Shown here one piece after another: positions 17,780 to 26,656 of a DNA stretch of 64,000 nt. This DNA comes from Arthrobacter sp. SLBN-100 (GTDB lineage: Bacteria; Actinomycetota; Actinomycetes; Actinomycetales; Micrococcaceae): assembly GCF_006715305.1 (NCBI RefSeq), contig NZ_VFMY01000001.1, forward strand, positions 3,286,001-3,350,000. The letters run 5' to 3'. The stretch's first letter is position 1; every line of letters starts with the position of its first letter. Both the position numbers and the translations under genes were made by a program. The notes below the pieces were generated by a model. That model was not told where the DNA came from, ran no database searches, and saw only the letters and a list, made by a program, of their open reading frames with translations.

Positions 17780-18757
17780 ATGCCCGCGTCCCCCCTCACT
17801 TATGCCTTCCTCGGGCCCGAAGGCACCTTCACCGAGGCGGCGCTGCTGCAGGTGCCGGGGGCTGTGCACGCCAGCCGTGTCCCGGCGTCGAACGTTAATG
17901 CCGCCCTGGACAAAGTGCGCGACGGTTCCGCCAACGCCGCCATGGTGCCCATCGAAAACTCTGTTGAGGGCGGCGTCACCGCCACCCTTGACGCCATCGC
18001 CACCGGGCAGGAACTGCGAATCCTCCGTGAAGTCCTGGTGCCCATCAGCTTTGTTCTGGTGGCCCGGCCCGGCGTGAAGCTGCAGGACGTTCACCGGGTC
18101 TCCACCCATGGGCATGCCTGGGCGCAATGCCGGCTTTGGATGGACGCCAACCTTCCGGACGCGGAATACGTTCCCGGTTCATCCACCGCTGCCGCTGCCA
18201 TGGGGTTGCTGGCGGAGGACTGCCACTACGACGCCGCGATCTGCGCTCCGCTGGTGGCCGAGGAACAGCCCGGACTCTCCGCGCTCGCCGGGAACATCGG
18301 CGACAATCCGGATGCGGTAACGCGCTTCATTCTGGTCAGCCGCCCCGGCACCCTGCCCGAACGCACCGGCGCGGACAAGACGACGGTTGTTGTTCCGCTG
18401 CCCGAAGACCGGCCCGGCGCCCTGATGGACATCCTGGACCAGTTCGCCAGCCGTGGCGTGAACCTCAGCAGGATCGAGTCCCGGCCCACAGGGCAGTACC
18501 TGGGCCATTACTTCTTCAGCATCGACGCCGACGGCCATCTCGGTGACGCGCGGGTGGCCGATGCCCTGGCGGGGCTGCACCGCATCAGCCCGGCCACCCG
18601 CTTCCTGGGGTCGTACCCGCGGGCGGACCACCAGGAGACGGTGGTGGAGCCGCACACTTCGGACGGGGCCTTCCAGGCAGCGCAGGCCTGGGTGGCGGGG
18701 TTGCAGTCCGGACCTGCCCACAGGGCAAATGGTTCCGCCTCTTCGCCCAGAGCGTAG
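17780..18757 (+). CDS. pheA: Prephenate dehydratase
   Basis: The 325-residue enzyme converts prephenate to phenylpyruvate in phenylalanine synthesis. The catalytic domain (about 5-185) holds the conserved TRF motif at 181-183, and the ACT regulatory domain (about 203-275) carries the ESRP motif at 233-236 used in phenylalanine feedback. A 45-residue Ala/Ser-rich tail lies past the ACT domain. No chorismate mutase domain is fused, as is usual in Actinobacteria. ATG 17780 has an AAAGGAA ribosome site seven bases upstream; the longer frame reading into the rhodanese gene is not credible. Confidence 0.93.
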   Translation: MPASPLTYAFLGPEGTFTEAALLQVPGAVHASRVPASNVNAALDKVRDGSANAAMVPIENSVEGGVTATLDAIATGQELRILREVLVPISFVLVARPGVKLQDVHRVSTHGHAWAQCRLWMDANLPDAEYVPGSSTAAAAMGLLAEDCHYDAAICAPLVAEEQPGLSALAGNIGDNPDAVTRFILVSRPGTLPERTGADKTTVVVPLPEDRPGALMDILDQFASRGVNLSRIESRPTGQYLGHYFFSIDADGHLGDARVADALAGLHRISPATRFLGSYPRADHQETVVEPHTSDGAFQAAQAWVAGLQSGPAHRANGSASSPRA

Positions 18758-18851
18758 GCAAATGCCTCTTTTACCACTTCCGCCTGCTGTGGACAATGCG
18801 TATGCTTACTTGATCCACATGGGGGATGGCCCCTAACGAAGGGAGCGGGTC

Positions 18852-19058
18852 ATGACTACCAGCAGCACCGACAATGATGGCCAGGGAATGATCGTCAATC
18901 CCCGTCCCACCGCGGACAACCAGGACTGGGACGGCGACGACGCTGACCGTGCTGACCGCCTGCGCTTCGAAGAGGAGCAGGCCATGATCCGTGAGCAGTC
19001 CGAGGCCCGTGCCGCAGCAAAAGCCGCCGCCGAGGCAAAAAAGGAAGCCAACGCCTGA
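18852..19058 (+). CDS. Small acidic, Ala-rich conserved protein
   Basis: This 68-residue protein starts MTTSSTDNDGQGMIVNPRP, has an acidic middle (DWDGDDADRADR) and a helical Ala/Lys/Glu-rich C-terminal half likely to form a coiled coil. I recall similar short proteins in Arthrobacter relatives but know no function. A GAAGGGAG ribosome site precedes ATG 18852. There is no signal peptide or membrane segment. It follows pheA by 94 bases and is convergent with the lipid kinase gene. Confidence 0.62.
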   Translation: MTTSSTDNDGQGMIVNPRPTADNQDWDGDDADRADRLRFEEEQAMIREQSEARAAAKAAAEAKKEANA

Positions 19059-19082
19059 ACGGCCGGTTCGGCTGAATGCGGT

Positions 19083-20147
19083 TCAGCCCGGCGACGCCCC
19101 ACCCTTAACCCTGACCAATAACGAACGCGGTTCCACCTGGACTGTGACCTTGGTGGCCTCGCCTGCCGTGTCCCCGTCGAGCTGCGTGGGCATTGGTTCA
19201 GGGCACCTGATGATGATCCTGCCGGACCGGTAGACGGTCATGATGGGCAGCTTCCCGCTGTGTTTGAACATGATTTTGACGTACATGAGCAGCCAGCCGA
19301 TGGCACTGCGCGGACTCATCACCACCACGTCCAGCATGCCGTCGTCGATCATGGCCTGCGGGATGAAGTCGATGCCGCCGGGGACCAGGCCGCAGTTGGC
19401 GAAGAGGACGCTGCGGATGTTCCGCACCTGGGCCGGACTGCCGTCGAAGGAGATTGAGATCTTCTTCCGCCGGCCGGGCAGGTGGCGCATCCCCGCCTCC
19501 GTATACGCCAGCCAACCGAACGTCTTTTTCAGGCCGGCATTGGTGTCCGCCAGCACTTCAGCGTCCATGCCGATTCCCGCGATCACCAGGAATACGTGTT
19601 CGGATGAATGCCCGGTCCGCGAGTTCTCGATGCCCATCCGGGCGGTATCGATGTGGCGCTGGTGGCCGAAGAGGGCTGTCTGCACGTTGCCGTGGAGGTC
19701 GTTGACGTCCAGGTCCACGTTGCGGGCCAGGAGGTTCCCGGTGCCCAGCGGGATAAGCCCCATGGCAACCCCGGTGCGGGCAAGTGACTCGGCCACGACG
19801 CGGACCGTGCCGTCGCCGCCGCCCACCAGGACGACGTCGGGCTTGAGGGCCAAAGCGGCCTGCACCTGCGAGAAGCCGGGGTCTTCGGCCGTCGTCTCGT
19901 AAAAGACAGGTTCCTCCCAGCCGGCCGTCAGGCAGGCTCGCTGGATGGTGGCTTTTGTTTCCTGGGCGCGGGCTTTGATGGGGTTCAGTATCACTGCCAC
20001 GCGTTGCTGGCTGAGGCCGGACTCGTACGCGTCCCCACCTACCGCACTGCGCACATGCAGTGCCTTCAGCCTGCGGACTCCCCACCAGCTGGAGATCGCG
20101 AAGGCAAGCGCCACCGCAATCAGCACGTAGAGAATCAGGTCGCTCAT
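19083..20147 (-). CDS. Diacylglycerol kinase-family lipid kinase with N-terminal membrane helix
   Basis: The 354-residue protein has one N-terminal transmembrane helix (about 3-22), a DAGK catalytic domain beginning near residue 48 with the nucleotide-binding motif GGGDGT at 109-114 and the GTGNLLARN loop, and a C-terminal YegS-like domain. It would phosphorylate a lipid such as diacylglycerol at the membrane, or a sphingosine-like substrate; the exact lipid is unknown. ATG 20147 has a GAGGAA ribosome site. It is divergent from serS, with a 90-base gap that carries both promoters. Confidence 0.85.
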   Translation of the reverse strand: MSDLILYVLIAVALAFAISSWWGVRRLKALHVRSAVGGDAYESGLSQQRVAVILNPIKARAQETKATIQRACLTAGWEEPVFYETTAEDPGFSQVQAALALKPDVVLVGGGDGTVRVVAESLARTGVAMGLIPLGTGNLLARNVDLDVNDLHGNVQTALFGHQRHIDTARMGIENSRTGHSSEHVFLVIAGIGMDAEVLADTNAGLKKTFGWLAYTEAGMRHLPGRRKKISISFDGSPAQVRNIRSVLFANCGLVPGGIDFIPQAMIDDGMLDVVVMSPRSAIGWLLMYVKIMFKHSGKLPIMTVYRSGRIIIRCPEPMPTQLDGDTAGEATKVTVQVEPRSLLVRVKGGASPG

Positions 20148-20225
20148 AGTTCCTCAACAGTATCCCGGCGGCACCTGCGCGTTCCGGCACACTTGCCCGC
20201 CGCCGTCGTACTCCTCCGGATTGGA

Positions 20226-20238
20226 TACCCTTATGGGG
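20226..20238 (+). promoter_or_regulatory. Candidate -10 element giving a leaderless serS transcript
   Basis: The hexamer TACCCT at 20226-20231 fits the TANNNT form and lies six bases before the GTG start of serS. No ribosome site is present. This spacing would place transcription start at or next to the GTG, a common arrangement in Actinobacteria. Confidence 0.4.
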
Positions 20239-21518
20239 TGATCGACGTAAAAGACCTCAGCGAAAATCCGGAGAAGTTCCGAGCCAGCCAGCGCGCCCGC
20301 GGCGCGGACGAATCAGTGGTGGACGCGATCATTTCCGCCGACTCCGCCCGCCGCGCGGCACTGATCCGCTTCGAGAACCTCCGCGCCGAGCAGAACGCCT
20401 TCGGCAAGAAGGTGGCCCAGGCCAAGGGCGACGAGAAAAAGGCCCTGCTGGCCGAGGTGAAGGAGCTGGCCAATTCGGTGAAGGCAGCCTCGGCTGAAGC
20501 CGACGCCGCGCAGACCAAGCAGGAAGAACTCCTGCGCACTATCCCCAACCTCATCGAAGACGGCGTACCCGAGGGCGGCGAGGACGACTACGTGGTGGTC
20601 AAGACCGTTGGCACGCCCCGCGAATTCCCGGACTTCGAGCCCAGGGACCACCTGGAAATCGGCGAGCTGATCGGTGCCATCGACATGGAGCGCGGCGCGA
20701 AGGTGTCCGGTGCGCGCTTTTACTTCCTCCGTGGCGTCGGTGCCCGGCTGGAGATGGCACTGCTGCAGATGGCCATGGACCAGGCCATCCAGGCAGGTTT
20801 CATCCCCATGATCACGCCCACGCTGGTGCGCCCCGAGACGATGCAGGGCACGGGCTTTGATGTAAAGCACGACGCCGAGATCTACCGTCTCGCCGACGAC
20901 GACCTTTACCTGGTGGGCACCTCCGAGGTGGCGCTGGCCGGATACCACGCCGACGAAATCCTGGACTTTTCTGCCGGCCCCATCCGCTACGCCGGCCAGA
21001 GCTCGTGCTACCGCCGCGAGGCGGGTTCACACGGCAAGGACACCCGCGGCATCATCCGCGTGCACCAGTTCAACAAGGTGGAGATGTTTATTTACACCAC
21101 GGTTGAGGAGGCTGCGGCGGAGCACCAGCGGCTGCTGGCGTGGGAAGAGGAGATGCTGGCCAAGTGCGAGCTGCCGTACCGGGTTATCGACACCGCCGCC
21201 GGCGACCTCGGCACGTCAGCGGCCCGCAAGTACGACTGTGAAGCCTGGGTTCCCACCCAGGGCGCGTACCGTGAGCTGACCTCGACGTCCAACTGCACCA
21301 CCTTCCAGGCCCGCCGCCTGAACATCCGCGAGCGCGCGGTGAACCCGGAGGGTGTTTCCAAGGGCACGCGCGCCGTGGCCACGCTGAATGGAACGCTGGC
21401 CACCACCCGCTGGATTGTTGCGCTGCTGGAGCACCACCAGAACGCCGACGGCTCGGTCAACGTGCCCAAGGCGCTGCAGAAGTACCTGGGCGGGCTTGAG
21501 GTCCTGCCGGTTCTGTAG
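20238..21518 (+). CDS. serS: Seryl-tRNA synthetase
   Basis: The 426-residue class II synthetase charges tRNA-Ser. The N-terminal antiparallel coiled-coil tRNA-binding arm spans about residues 28-110. The catalytic domain shows class II motif 2 ([17 protein letters not shown]) and motif 3 ([16 protein letters not shown]). GTG 20238 begins [15 protein letters not shown], which matches the usual N-terminus; there is no ribosome site, and a TACCCT hexamer six bases upstream suggests leaderless translation. A perfect 17-base hairpin follows the stop codon. The frame extends upstream without a better start. Confidence 0.95.
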   Translation: MIDVKDLSENPEKFRASQRARGADESVVDAIISADSARRAALIRFENLRAEQNAFGKKVAQAKGDEKKALLAEVKELANSVKAASAEADAAQTKQEELLRTIPNLIEDGVPEGGEDDYVVVKTVGTPREFPDFEPRDHLEIGELIGAIDMERGAKVSGARFYFLRGVGARLEMALLQMAMDQAIQAGFIPMITPTLVRPETMQGTGFDVKHDAEIYRLADDDLYLVGTSEVALAGYHADEILDFSAGPIRYAGQSSCYRREAGSHGKDTRGIIRVHQFNKVEMFIYTTVEEAAAEHQRLLAWEEEMLAKCELPYRVIDTAAGDLGTSAARKYDCEAWVPTQGAYRELTSTSNCTTFQARRLNIRERAVNPEGVSKGTRAVATLNGTLATTRWIVALLEHHQNADGSVNVPKALQKYLGGLEVLPVL

Positions 21519-21537
21519 TTTTCGCCTGATCCTAAGG

Positions 21538-21580
21538 TTGTTCGCGGATCCGAATCTTCAAGGTTCGGATCCGCGAACAA
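21538..21580. terminator. Long perfect hairpin after serS
   Basis: Arms of 17 bases (21538-21554 and 21564-21580, starting TTGTTCGCGGATCC) pair perfectly around a nine-base loop. There is no long T-run. It probably ends serS transcription. Eleven bases of each arm recur in a degenerate copy at 22696-22738. Confidence 0.6.
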
Positions 21581-21682
21581 GCTTCTGAACTGTGGGGAGC
21601 CTGGGGTTGCCCTCCACTGGCGTTGTCCACATAGGCCAGTCTGCGCACTGACTTCCGGGCCTCTTCCCGTCAGCCTTGTGGC

Positions 21683-22840
21683 ATGGAGATTCGGCCCGGG
21701 CTTATCGATTCCGCCGCTGTCCTGCGTGCGCGGGGGACCACGGACACCATCCACCGGGAGTTTCGGGCGGGACGGCTGGTCCGGATCCGCCGCGGTTCCT
21801 ATGTCCGGACGGCGGACTGGCTCAGTGCCCGGCCCTCCGAGCGCTTTGCCTGGACGACGGCGGCCGTGGCCAGGTCGGTGAAGGGTGCGGTATTGTGCGG
21901 GGAAACCGCAGCCCTGGCCAACGGATTGCCTACGCTCCGCACACCGGGGTACGTGGAACTGGCCACAACACTGCCCGGGCGAAGCGGAGTGCGCCGCTCG
22001 CCCCTGATGGTCCTGGGCGAGGACGCTGCTGCCCGGCAGGCCCGGGAAAAGCGTTCATATCCCCTCCGCTACTGCTTGAAGCCGGCAGGTGAAACTGTGG
22101 TCCGTGGGGAGTTCCGGTGCACAAGCCCCGTTCAAACAACCTTGGACCTGATGGTTGGCGGCAAACTTGGCGAGGCCCTGGTGGTCGCCGACGGACTGGC
22201 GCGGATGTTGCATCACCAAGGCACGCTGCCAGCGGACGCCAACCTGCTGGCCTTACCCCAAATCGTGGAGGGCATCTCGTCCCATCCGCACGCTTCGGCA
22301 CAGCGCCGGGCCGAACGGGTGGCGGCCCTCGCGAGTCCGCTGGCCGAGTCCGTGGGTGAGTCCTACAGCCGGGCAGCTTTTGAGTTTCTTGGATTCGAGC
22401 AACCTGTGCTCCAGCACGTCTTCCGGGACGCTGACGGTTTCATTGGCAGGGCAGACTGCTGGTGGCCGCGGAACCGGGTTGTTGGGGAGTTCGATGGAAA
22501 GGCCAAGTACGTAGAGGCCGCCATGCGTGGTGAAGCCACTGCAGAGGAAGCCGTTTACCGGGAAAAGCTCCGCGAGGACCGCATCCGTGCGCTCGGCCTT
22601 GGCTTCGTGCGCTGGGGTTGGGTGGATGTGGAAGAACCGGAGCGACTGCGGCGGAAGCTCCTGGCAGCCGGGCTGCGCCCCCGGATCAGGGGCCAGTTCG
22701 CGGATCAGGACCTTGTAGGCCAGGTTTCGCGAACAAGCCCAGGAGTGCAGAACCCCGGCCCGAGTGAGGTTAACAACCACAACGGGGAAAACCTGCGGGT
22801 ATTAACCCATTGTTCAAAAACTCTGTGGCGTGCGTCCTAG
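21683..22840 (+). CDS. AbiEi-type winged-helix protein with C-terminal restriction-like nuclease fold
   Basis: The 385-residue protein begins with an AbiEi-like antitoxin N-terminal winged helix (about 1-50, TIHREFRAGRLVRIRRGSYV) and has a C-terminal domain at about 225-325 that resembles DUF559/Vsr-type PD-(D/E)XK nucleases: Glu in GESYSRAAFEFLG, Asp in GRADCWWP and EFDGK. Such fusions are common and unstudied in Actinobacteria. No toxin partner (AbiEii) is adjacent, so it is an orphan. Residues after about 337 do not look like part of the fold: they are encoded by a hairpin remnant and by AT-richer DNA, which suggests that an original stop was lost. ATG 21683 has no strong ribosome site. 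Confidence 0.68.
   Translation: MEIRPGLIDSAAVLRARGTTDTIHREFRAGRLVRIRRGSYVRTADWLSARPSERFAWTTAAVARSVKGAVLCGETAALANGLPTLRTPGYVELATTLPGRSGVRRSPLMVLGEDAAARQAREKRSYPLRYCLKPAGETVVRGEFRCTSPVQTTLDLMVGGKLGEALVVADGLARMLHHQGTLPADANLLALPQIVEGISSHPHASAQRRAERVAALASPLAESVGESYSRAAFEFLGFEQPVLQHVFRDADGFIGRADCWWPRNRVVGEFDGKAKYVEAAMRGEATAEEAVYREKLREDRIRALGLGFVRWGWVDVEEPERLRRKLLAAGLRPRIRGQFADQDLVGQVSRTSPGVQNPGPSEVNNHNGENLRVLTHCSKTLWRAS
22696..22738. repeat. Degenerate copy of the serS hairpin inside the AbiEi-like gene 3' end
   Basis: GTTCGCGGATC (22696-22706) and CGCGAACAAGC (22728-22738) match the two arms of the hairpin at 21538-21580 over 11 bases each. Only seven bases can still pair (GTTCGCG with CGCGAAC). 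The copy is translated as part of the AbiEi-like protein tail. Confidence 0.5.
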
Positions 22841-22873
22841 CGGTTTTTTAGGGGTTTCTGCTCTACTTGATGG

Positions 22874-23734
22874 ATGACAACGCTGACTGAAACCTCAGTC
22901 GCCGGCAACGATGACCGGCGAGACAATGAAAACAACAACGTAGACCAGACGCTGATGGTCGCCCTGGACGTGGACGGCACCCTGGTGGACCACGACGGGC
23001 ACATGTCACCTGCCGTTCGCGAAGCGGCGCAGGCGGTAGTAGCAGCGGGGCATGAGGTCATGATCGCCACCGGCCGCTCCCTCAACGCCATGCTGCCGAT
23101 CATCGAGAACATCGGGATCGAGCGCGGCTATGCGGTGTGCTGCAACGGCGGCGTGACTCTGCGGCTCCACCCGGAGTTCGAAAACGGCTACGAGGTCATC
23201 CATAAGGCCACCTTCGATCCGGCTCCGGCCCTCCGTGCCCTCCGCGAGCGGCTTCCGTCCGCCAAGTATGCGCTGGAGGACGAGGACGGCAACTTCCTGT
23301 CCACCGAACGCTTCCAGGACCCGAGTTTCGGTGTGGAGGCTGTCGGCGTCGACTTCCACACCTTGCTCGAGGCCACCGCCGTGCGCGTGGTGGTGTTCAG
23401 CACCGAAAACACCCCGGAAGAGTTCAACGAGGCCATCGGGCACGTAGGCCTTGCGGGTGTCACGTACTCGGTGGGCTGGACGGCGTGGCTGGACATTGCG
23501 GCTGCCGGCGTCACCAAGGCCAGCGCCCTGGAGAACCTGCGCGGCCGGCTCGGCATCGAACCGCACCTCACGGTGGCAGTCGGCGACGGGCGGAACGATA
23601 TCGAAATGCTCAGCTGGGCCGGCCGGGGAGTTGCCATGGGCCAGGCCCCGGAGGAAGTCATCGCCGCCGCGGACGAGGTTACCCACTCGGTGTACGACGA
23701 CGGCGCCGCGCACGTGCTGCGCAGCCTCCTTTAG
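22874..23734 (+). CDS. HAD-superfamily hydrolase, Cof-type (IIB)
   Basis: The 286-residue protein is a Cof-like HAD phosphatase. Motif I is LDVDGTLVDHDG (nucleophile Asp32, acid Asp34), motif II lies in IATGRS, and motif IV is VGDGRNDIEML near residue 240. The cap between motifs II and III is of the IIB type. Substrates of the family are sugar phosphates and related metabolites; this one is unknown. A 25-residue Asn/Asp-rich leader precedes the first strand, and a second possible start is the internal Met at position 28. No ribosome site is seen at ATG 22874. Confidence 0.85.
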   Translation: MTTLTETSVAGNDDRRDNENNNVDQTLMVALDVDGTLVDHDGHMSPAVREAAQAVVAAGHEVMIATGRSLNAMLPIIENIGIERGYAVCCNGGVTLRLHPEFENGYEVIHKATFDPAPALRALRERLPSAKYALEDEDGNFLSTERFQDPSFGVEAVGVDFHTLLEATAVRVVVFSTENTPEEFNEAIGHVGLAGVTYSVGWTAWLDIAAAGVTKASALENLRGRLGIEPHLTVAVGDGRNDIEMLSWAGRGVAMGQAPEEVIAAADEVTHSVYDDGAAHVLRSLL

Positions 23735-23751
23735 TTGCCGCGCGACTGACG

Positions 23752-24138
23752 GTGCCTTTAGTTCAGTTGGCGGCCGTGGCCGCGTGCGCCGTTCTAGCCT
23801 GCCTTGCCGTCTTCCAGGCCGCCCTGATCAGCGGTGCTCCGCTCGGGAGAATGGCGTGGGGAGGACAGCACGAAGTCCTGCCTGCCGGGTTGCGGGTGGG
23901 AAGCGCAGTGTCGATTGTCCTGTACGCAGCTTTCGGGTACGCGGCGCTCGCCAAGGCAGAGTTGGTGCCACCCTTGGGCAATGAGGTTGTCACGTCGGTA
24001 GTCACGTGGGTGCTGGCAGGCTACTTCGCTCTCGGGGTGGTGATGAACGCGATATCGCGGAGCAAGTCCGAGCGCGACGTCATGACGCCGGTGGCACTGG
24101 CCCTCGCCGTCGCTTACCTGGTTCTTGCCGTCAACTAA
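23752..24138 (+). CDS. Small four-helix membrane protein of unknown function
   Basis: This 128-residue protein has four hydrophobic segments, at about residues 3-22, 46-66, 76-98 and 107-126, separated by short charged loops (GGQHEVLPAGLRVG, SRSKSERDV). I do not recognise the family beyond a general resemblance to uncharacterised actinobacterial membrane proteins. GTG 23752 is the first start that does not run into the HAD gene, and it places the first helix at the N-terminus. It lies 17 bases after the HAD gene and shortly before the histidine phosphatase gene, so the three may be co-transcribed. Confidence 0.6.
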   Translation: MPLVQLAAVAACAVLACLAVFQAALISGAPLGRMAWGGQHEVLPAGLRVGSAVSIVLYAAFGYAALAKAELVPPLGNEVVTSVVTWVLAGYFALGVVMNAISRSKSERDVMTPVALALAVAYLVLAVN

Positions 24139-24208
24139 GGACCGGCCAAGGCGCCTCACGGGAGCCTCGGGTCCGGCTGAGTGCCCGCCGTCGGGCAGAA
24201 TGGACAGC

Positions 24209-24793
24209 ATGACCCTTACGACGTTCGCCCTCATCCGCCATGGCCAGACTGACTGGAATGCGCAGCGCCGGCTGCAGGGATCCACGGACATTCCGCTGAA
24301 CGACGTCGGCCGGGCCCAGGCGCGTGACGCCGTCGCCGTTTTGTCCGCTTACGAATGGGACGCGATTGTGTCCTCGCCGCTGAGCCGCGCCGCCGAAACT
24401 GCCGACGTGATCGCGGCCGGACTGGGGCTCAGCGAGGTCCGTCGCATGCCGGAACTTACCGAGCGGAGCTTCGGACCGGCGGAGGGCATGCAGGCGGGCC
24501 CGGAACTGGATGCCCTGCGCATCCCCGGCGGTTTCCGCGGCGCCGAAAGCGAGGACGAGGCAGCCGACCGGGGACTTGCCGCCCTGGAGGCACTGGCCGG
24601 CGAGTACCGCGGACGGCGCCTTCTCGTCGTCGCGCACGGGACGTTGCTTCGCGTAAGCCTCAGCCGCGCCGTGGGCAGCACGCTGAAAAGCATCGACAAC
24701 GCGGTACTTAACCTTGCACACCACCATGCGATCGACGGCTGGCAGCTCGAATACTTCAACGGCGAGCCGGTCATGGCGGCAAGCCAGGGCTGA
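24209..24793 (+). CDS. Histidine phosphatase family protein
   Basis: The 194-residue protein has the branch-1 histidine phosphatase signature LIRHGQTDWN at residues 8-17 (His11 is the phosphorylated residue), an Arg in SSPLSRAAETA, the acid in PELTERSFG, and the second catalytic His in VVAHGTLLR. It could act on phosphoglycerate-type sugars or small phosphate esters; sequence alone does not decide. An in-frame ATG at 24200 would add three residues. It is convergent with the AEC transporter gene. Confidence 0.85.
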   Translation: MTLTTFALIRHGQTDWNAQRRLQGSTDIPLNDVGRAQARDAVAVLSAYEWDAIVSSPLSRAAETADVIAAGLGLSEVRRMPELTERSFGPAEGMQAGPELDALRIPGGFRGAESEDEAADRGLAALEALAGEYRGRRLLVVAHGTLLRVSLSRAVGSTLKSIDNAVLNLAHHHAIDGWQLEYFNGEPVMAASQG

Positions 24794-24832
24794 CATTCGG
24801 CAACCGCGGCTACCGCAGAGCCAAAGACAGCG

Positions 24833-25756
24833 TCAGCCAAACAGCAGCGCGGCTCCGAGCAGGAGCGGGACGGACAGGACTGTGGTGATCACGGCGGTCG
24901 ACTGCGCCAGCGCCTGGCCCACACCGTAGCGGATGGAATAGAGGACCACGTTTTGTCCCGTAGGCAGGATTGCGCAGGCAGTGACAACGAAGGTGCTGAA
25001 CGCGTCGAGGTGGAAGACGAATGCCGCCAACGCCCACGCCAATGCAGGATGGACGGCTGATTTAAGCACGACGGCGACAGCTGTGGGAGCGGCCTCGCCG
25101 GTACCCCCGCGAAGCGTGAGCCCGTGCAGGGACATCCCGAAAATGATCAGCATCAGCGGCACAGTCATCTGCGCGGCCAGGGAAACCGGGGCGAGCACGA
25201 GTTCCGGTACTTTGACGTCGAGTGCGCTGAGGAGGATCCCCAGCATGGCCGCGACAGTGACGGGGTTCCGGAAGGGCGTGGAGAGGACCTTCAGGACCGA
25301 CAGTTTGTGCCCCTTGGGATCCGCCAGATCCAGGATGGTGAGGGCAACCGGCGTCAGCAGGGCGAGCTGGAACAGCATGATCGGCGTGACGTACGTGGCG
25401 CTGCCGAGGACGTAGGCGGACAGCGGCACCCCGAGGTTGGTGGAGTTGACTATCCCGGTTGTCAAGGCGCCGATGACTGTCCGCCGGGTTCCCCAGCGGC
25501 GCAGCGCCCCCACCGCGGCGAAGATTGCCATGCAGGCGATGGCCGTGACAATGGAAATCAGGCCGGTGGCGCTCAGGACCTCGGTGATGTGCCGCGTGAC
25601 AATCATGGAAAACATCAGGCTGGGCAGCCCGACAGTGAACGACAACGCGGAAAGCACCTTGGTTCCCTGCTGACCGAGCACGTTGTACCGGGCCAGGAGG
25701 TATCCGGCCAGCAGCACCATGCCCACAACAAAAAAGCCCTTCAGCACCCCTTCCAA
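24833..25756 (-). CDS. AEC-family transporter (auxin efflux carrier type)
   Basis: The 307-residue protein has about ten hydrophobic segments in two halves, as in bacterial AEC transporters. The conserved VNSTNLGVPLSAYVLGSATYV segment (helix-break region) and TACAILPTGQNVVLYSIRYG are present. Bacterial members move organic acids such as malate or malonate, but the substrate here is unknown. TTG 25756 is the chosen start; a GTG at 25747 is an alternative. It is a single gene. Confidence 0.8.
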   Translation of the reverse strand: MEGVLKGFFVVGMVLLAGYLLARYNVLGQQGTKVLSALSFTVGLPSLMFSMIVTRHITEVLSATGLISIVTAIACMAIFAAVGALRRWGTRRTVIGALTTGIVNSTNLGVPLSAYVLGSATYVTPIMLFQLALLTPVALTILDLADPKGHKLSVLKVLSTPFRNPVTVAAMLGILLSALDVKVPELVLAPVSLAAQMTVPLMLIIFGMSLHGLTLRGGTGEAAPTAVAVVLKSAVHPALAWALAAFVFHLDAFSTFVVTACAILPTGQNVVLYSIRYGVGQALAQSTAVITTVLSVPLLLGAALLFG

Positions 25757-25934
25757 AAGCCAGGCCTCAATTCTCTTCGGGGAATATTTGCACCTGTAAA
25801 CCTACCCGGCTCTGAGATGTCAACGGTCCGCCGGCCCCGGGGTGCGTGGAAACCGGGCTCGAATGCGGGTTCCTGGCCGTCGGTGGCGTCATCCCGCTGA
25901 TCCTTCGCCGGACCCTCGCAGCGGCAAGTAAGCC

Positions 25935-26534
25935 TTAGCGCGCCTCGAGGATCAGTGCCAGCAACCGGGCTGCGGCCGGGCGGGCGGCATGTTCCTCGTT
26001 CCACTGCGCCCGGGCCACAGCCTTGCTGACGGCCTGCGTGGTGATCCCGAGTTCCTGCGCCACGGCCTTCTGCTGCCCGCGCACCCCCGGCGTCAGCAGG
26101 TCAAGGACGCGCCACTCGGCGCCGGACCGGTCGCGGACGATATGCCCCAGCAGCCGCAGCACCGCCTCGGCGTCGTGGGCCACGTCGGCCAGCGGCCCCT
26201 CCACAGCGACCGGGACCCGGTCCTTGCTGTTCCGCAGCCGGTCCACCGCACGCCGGGCGTACACCAGCCCGTGGCCGGATGCGTCCTTGATCTGGTTGGG
26301 CAGCGGCTCATTAACAGGCCCGACGCCGATCCCCACGTACCAGGAACCGGCACGCAGCGCGATCAGCGCCACCTCCACCGCCTGGTGCGGGCACTCCACG
26401 ATGCCCTGGACTTCGTCTTCCACGGACCGGTCGAAGTCCAGGCGCGCAGGAATGTGCCGCAGGTCCTTGAGCAACTGCGGCACCAGGTCGCCGTCGCGCC
26501 GGCTGTCGGTCTGGTTGATTGTCAGCGTGAACAT
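25935..26534 (-). CDS. SatD-like/HTH protein divergent from phosphoketolase
   Basis: The 199-residue protein has a C-terminal helix-turn-helix (about 150-175, AVAQELGITTQAVSKAVARA) and an N-terminal alpha/beta region with a strand MFTLTINQTDSRRDGD that resembles SatD-type proteins. The family is not well defined, and I do not know its ligand. It is divergent from xfp across 122 bases, so it could regulate xfp or itself. A TAGTCT hexamer on the minus strand about ten bases before ATG 26534 could be a -10 element for a leaderless or near-leaderless message. Confidence 0.6.
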   Translation of the reverse strand: MFTLTINQTDSRRDGDLVPQLLKDLRHIPARLDFDRSVEDEVQGIVECPHQAVEVALIALRAGSWYVGIGVGPVNEPLPNQIKDASGHGLVYARRAVDRLRNSKDRVPVAVEGPLADVAHDAEAVLRLLGHIVRDRSGAEWRVLDLLTPGVRGQQKAVAQELGITTQAVSKAVARAQWNEEHAARPAAARLLALILEAR

Positions 26535-26656
26535 TTAAACCAAAAGACTACCCGCAGGTAGCCTCGCCCGGGCAAGCGGGGTTGCCTCACCCGGACGCAT
26601 CTGGTGCGATGGAGCAACGGCCGCCTTGAGGCGGTGACCGCGACGTGAGGATGGTT
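26535..26656. promoter_or_regulatory. Divergent control region between the HTH gene and xfp
   Basis: This gap contains a CTACC/GGTAG hairpin near the HTH gene, GC-rich inverted stretches around 26566-26590, and the GAGGA ribosome site of xfp at its right end. The promoters of both genes must lie here. No firm -35/-10 pair for xfp was identified. Confidence 0.4.
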
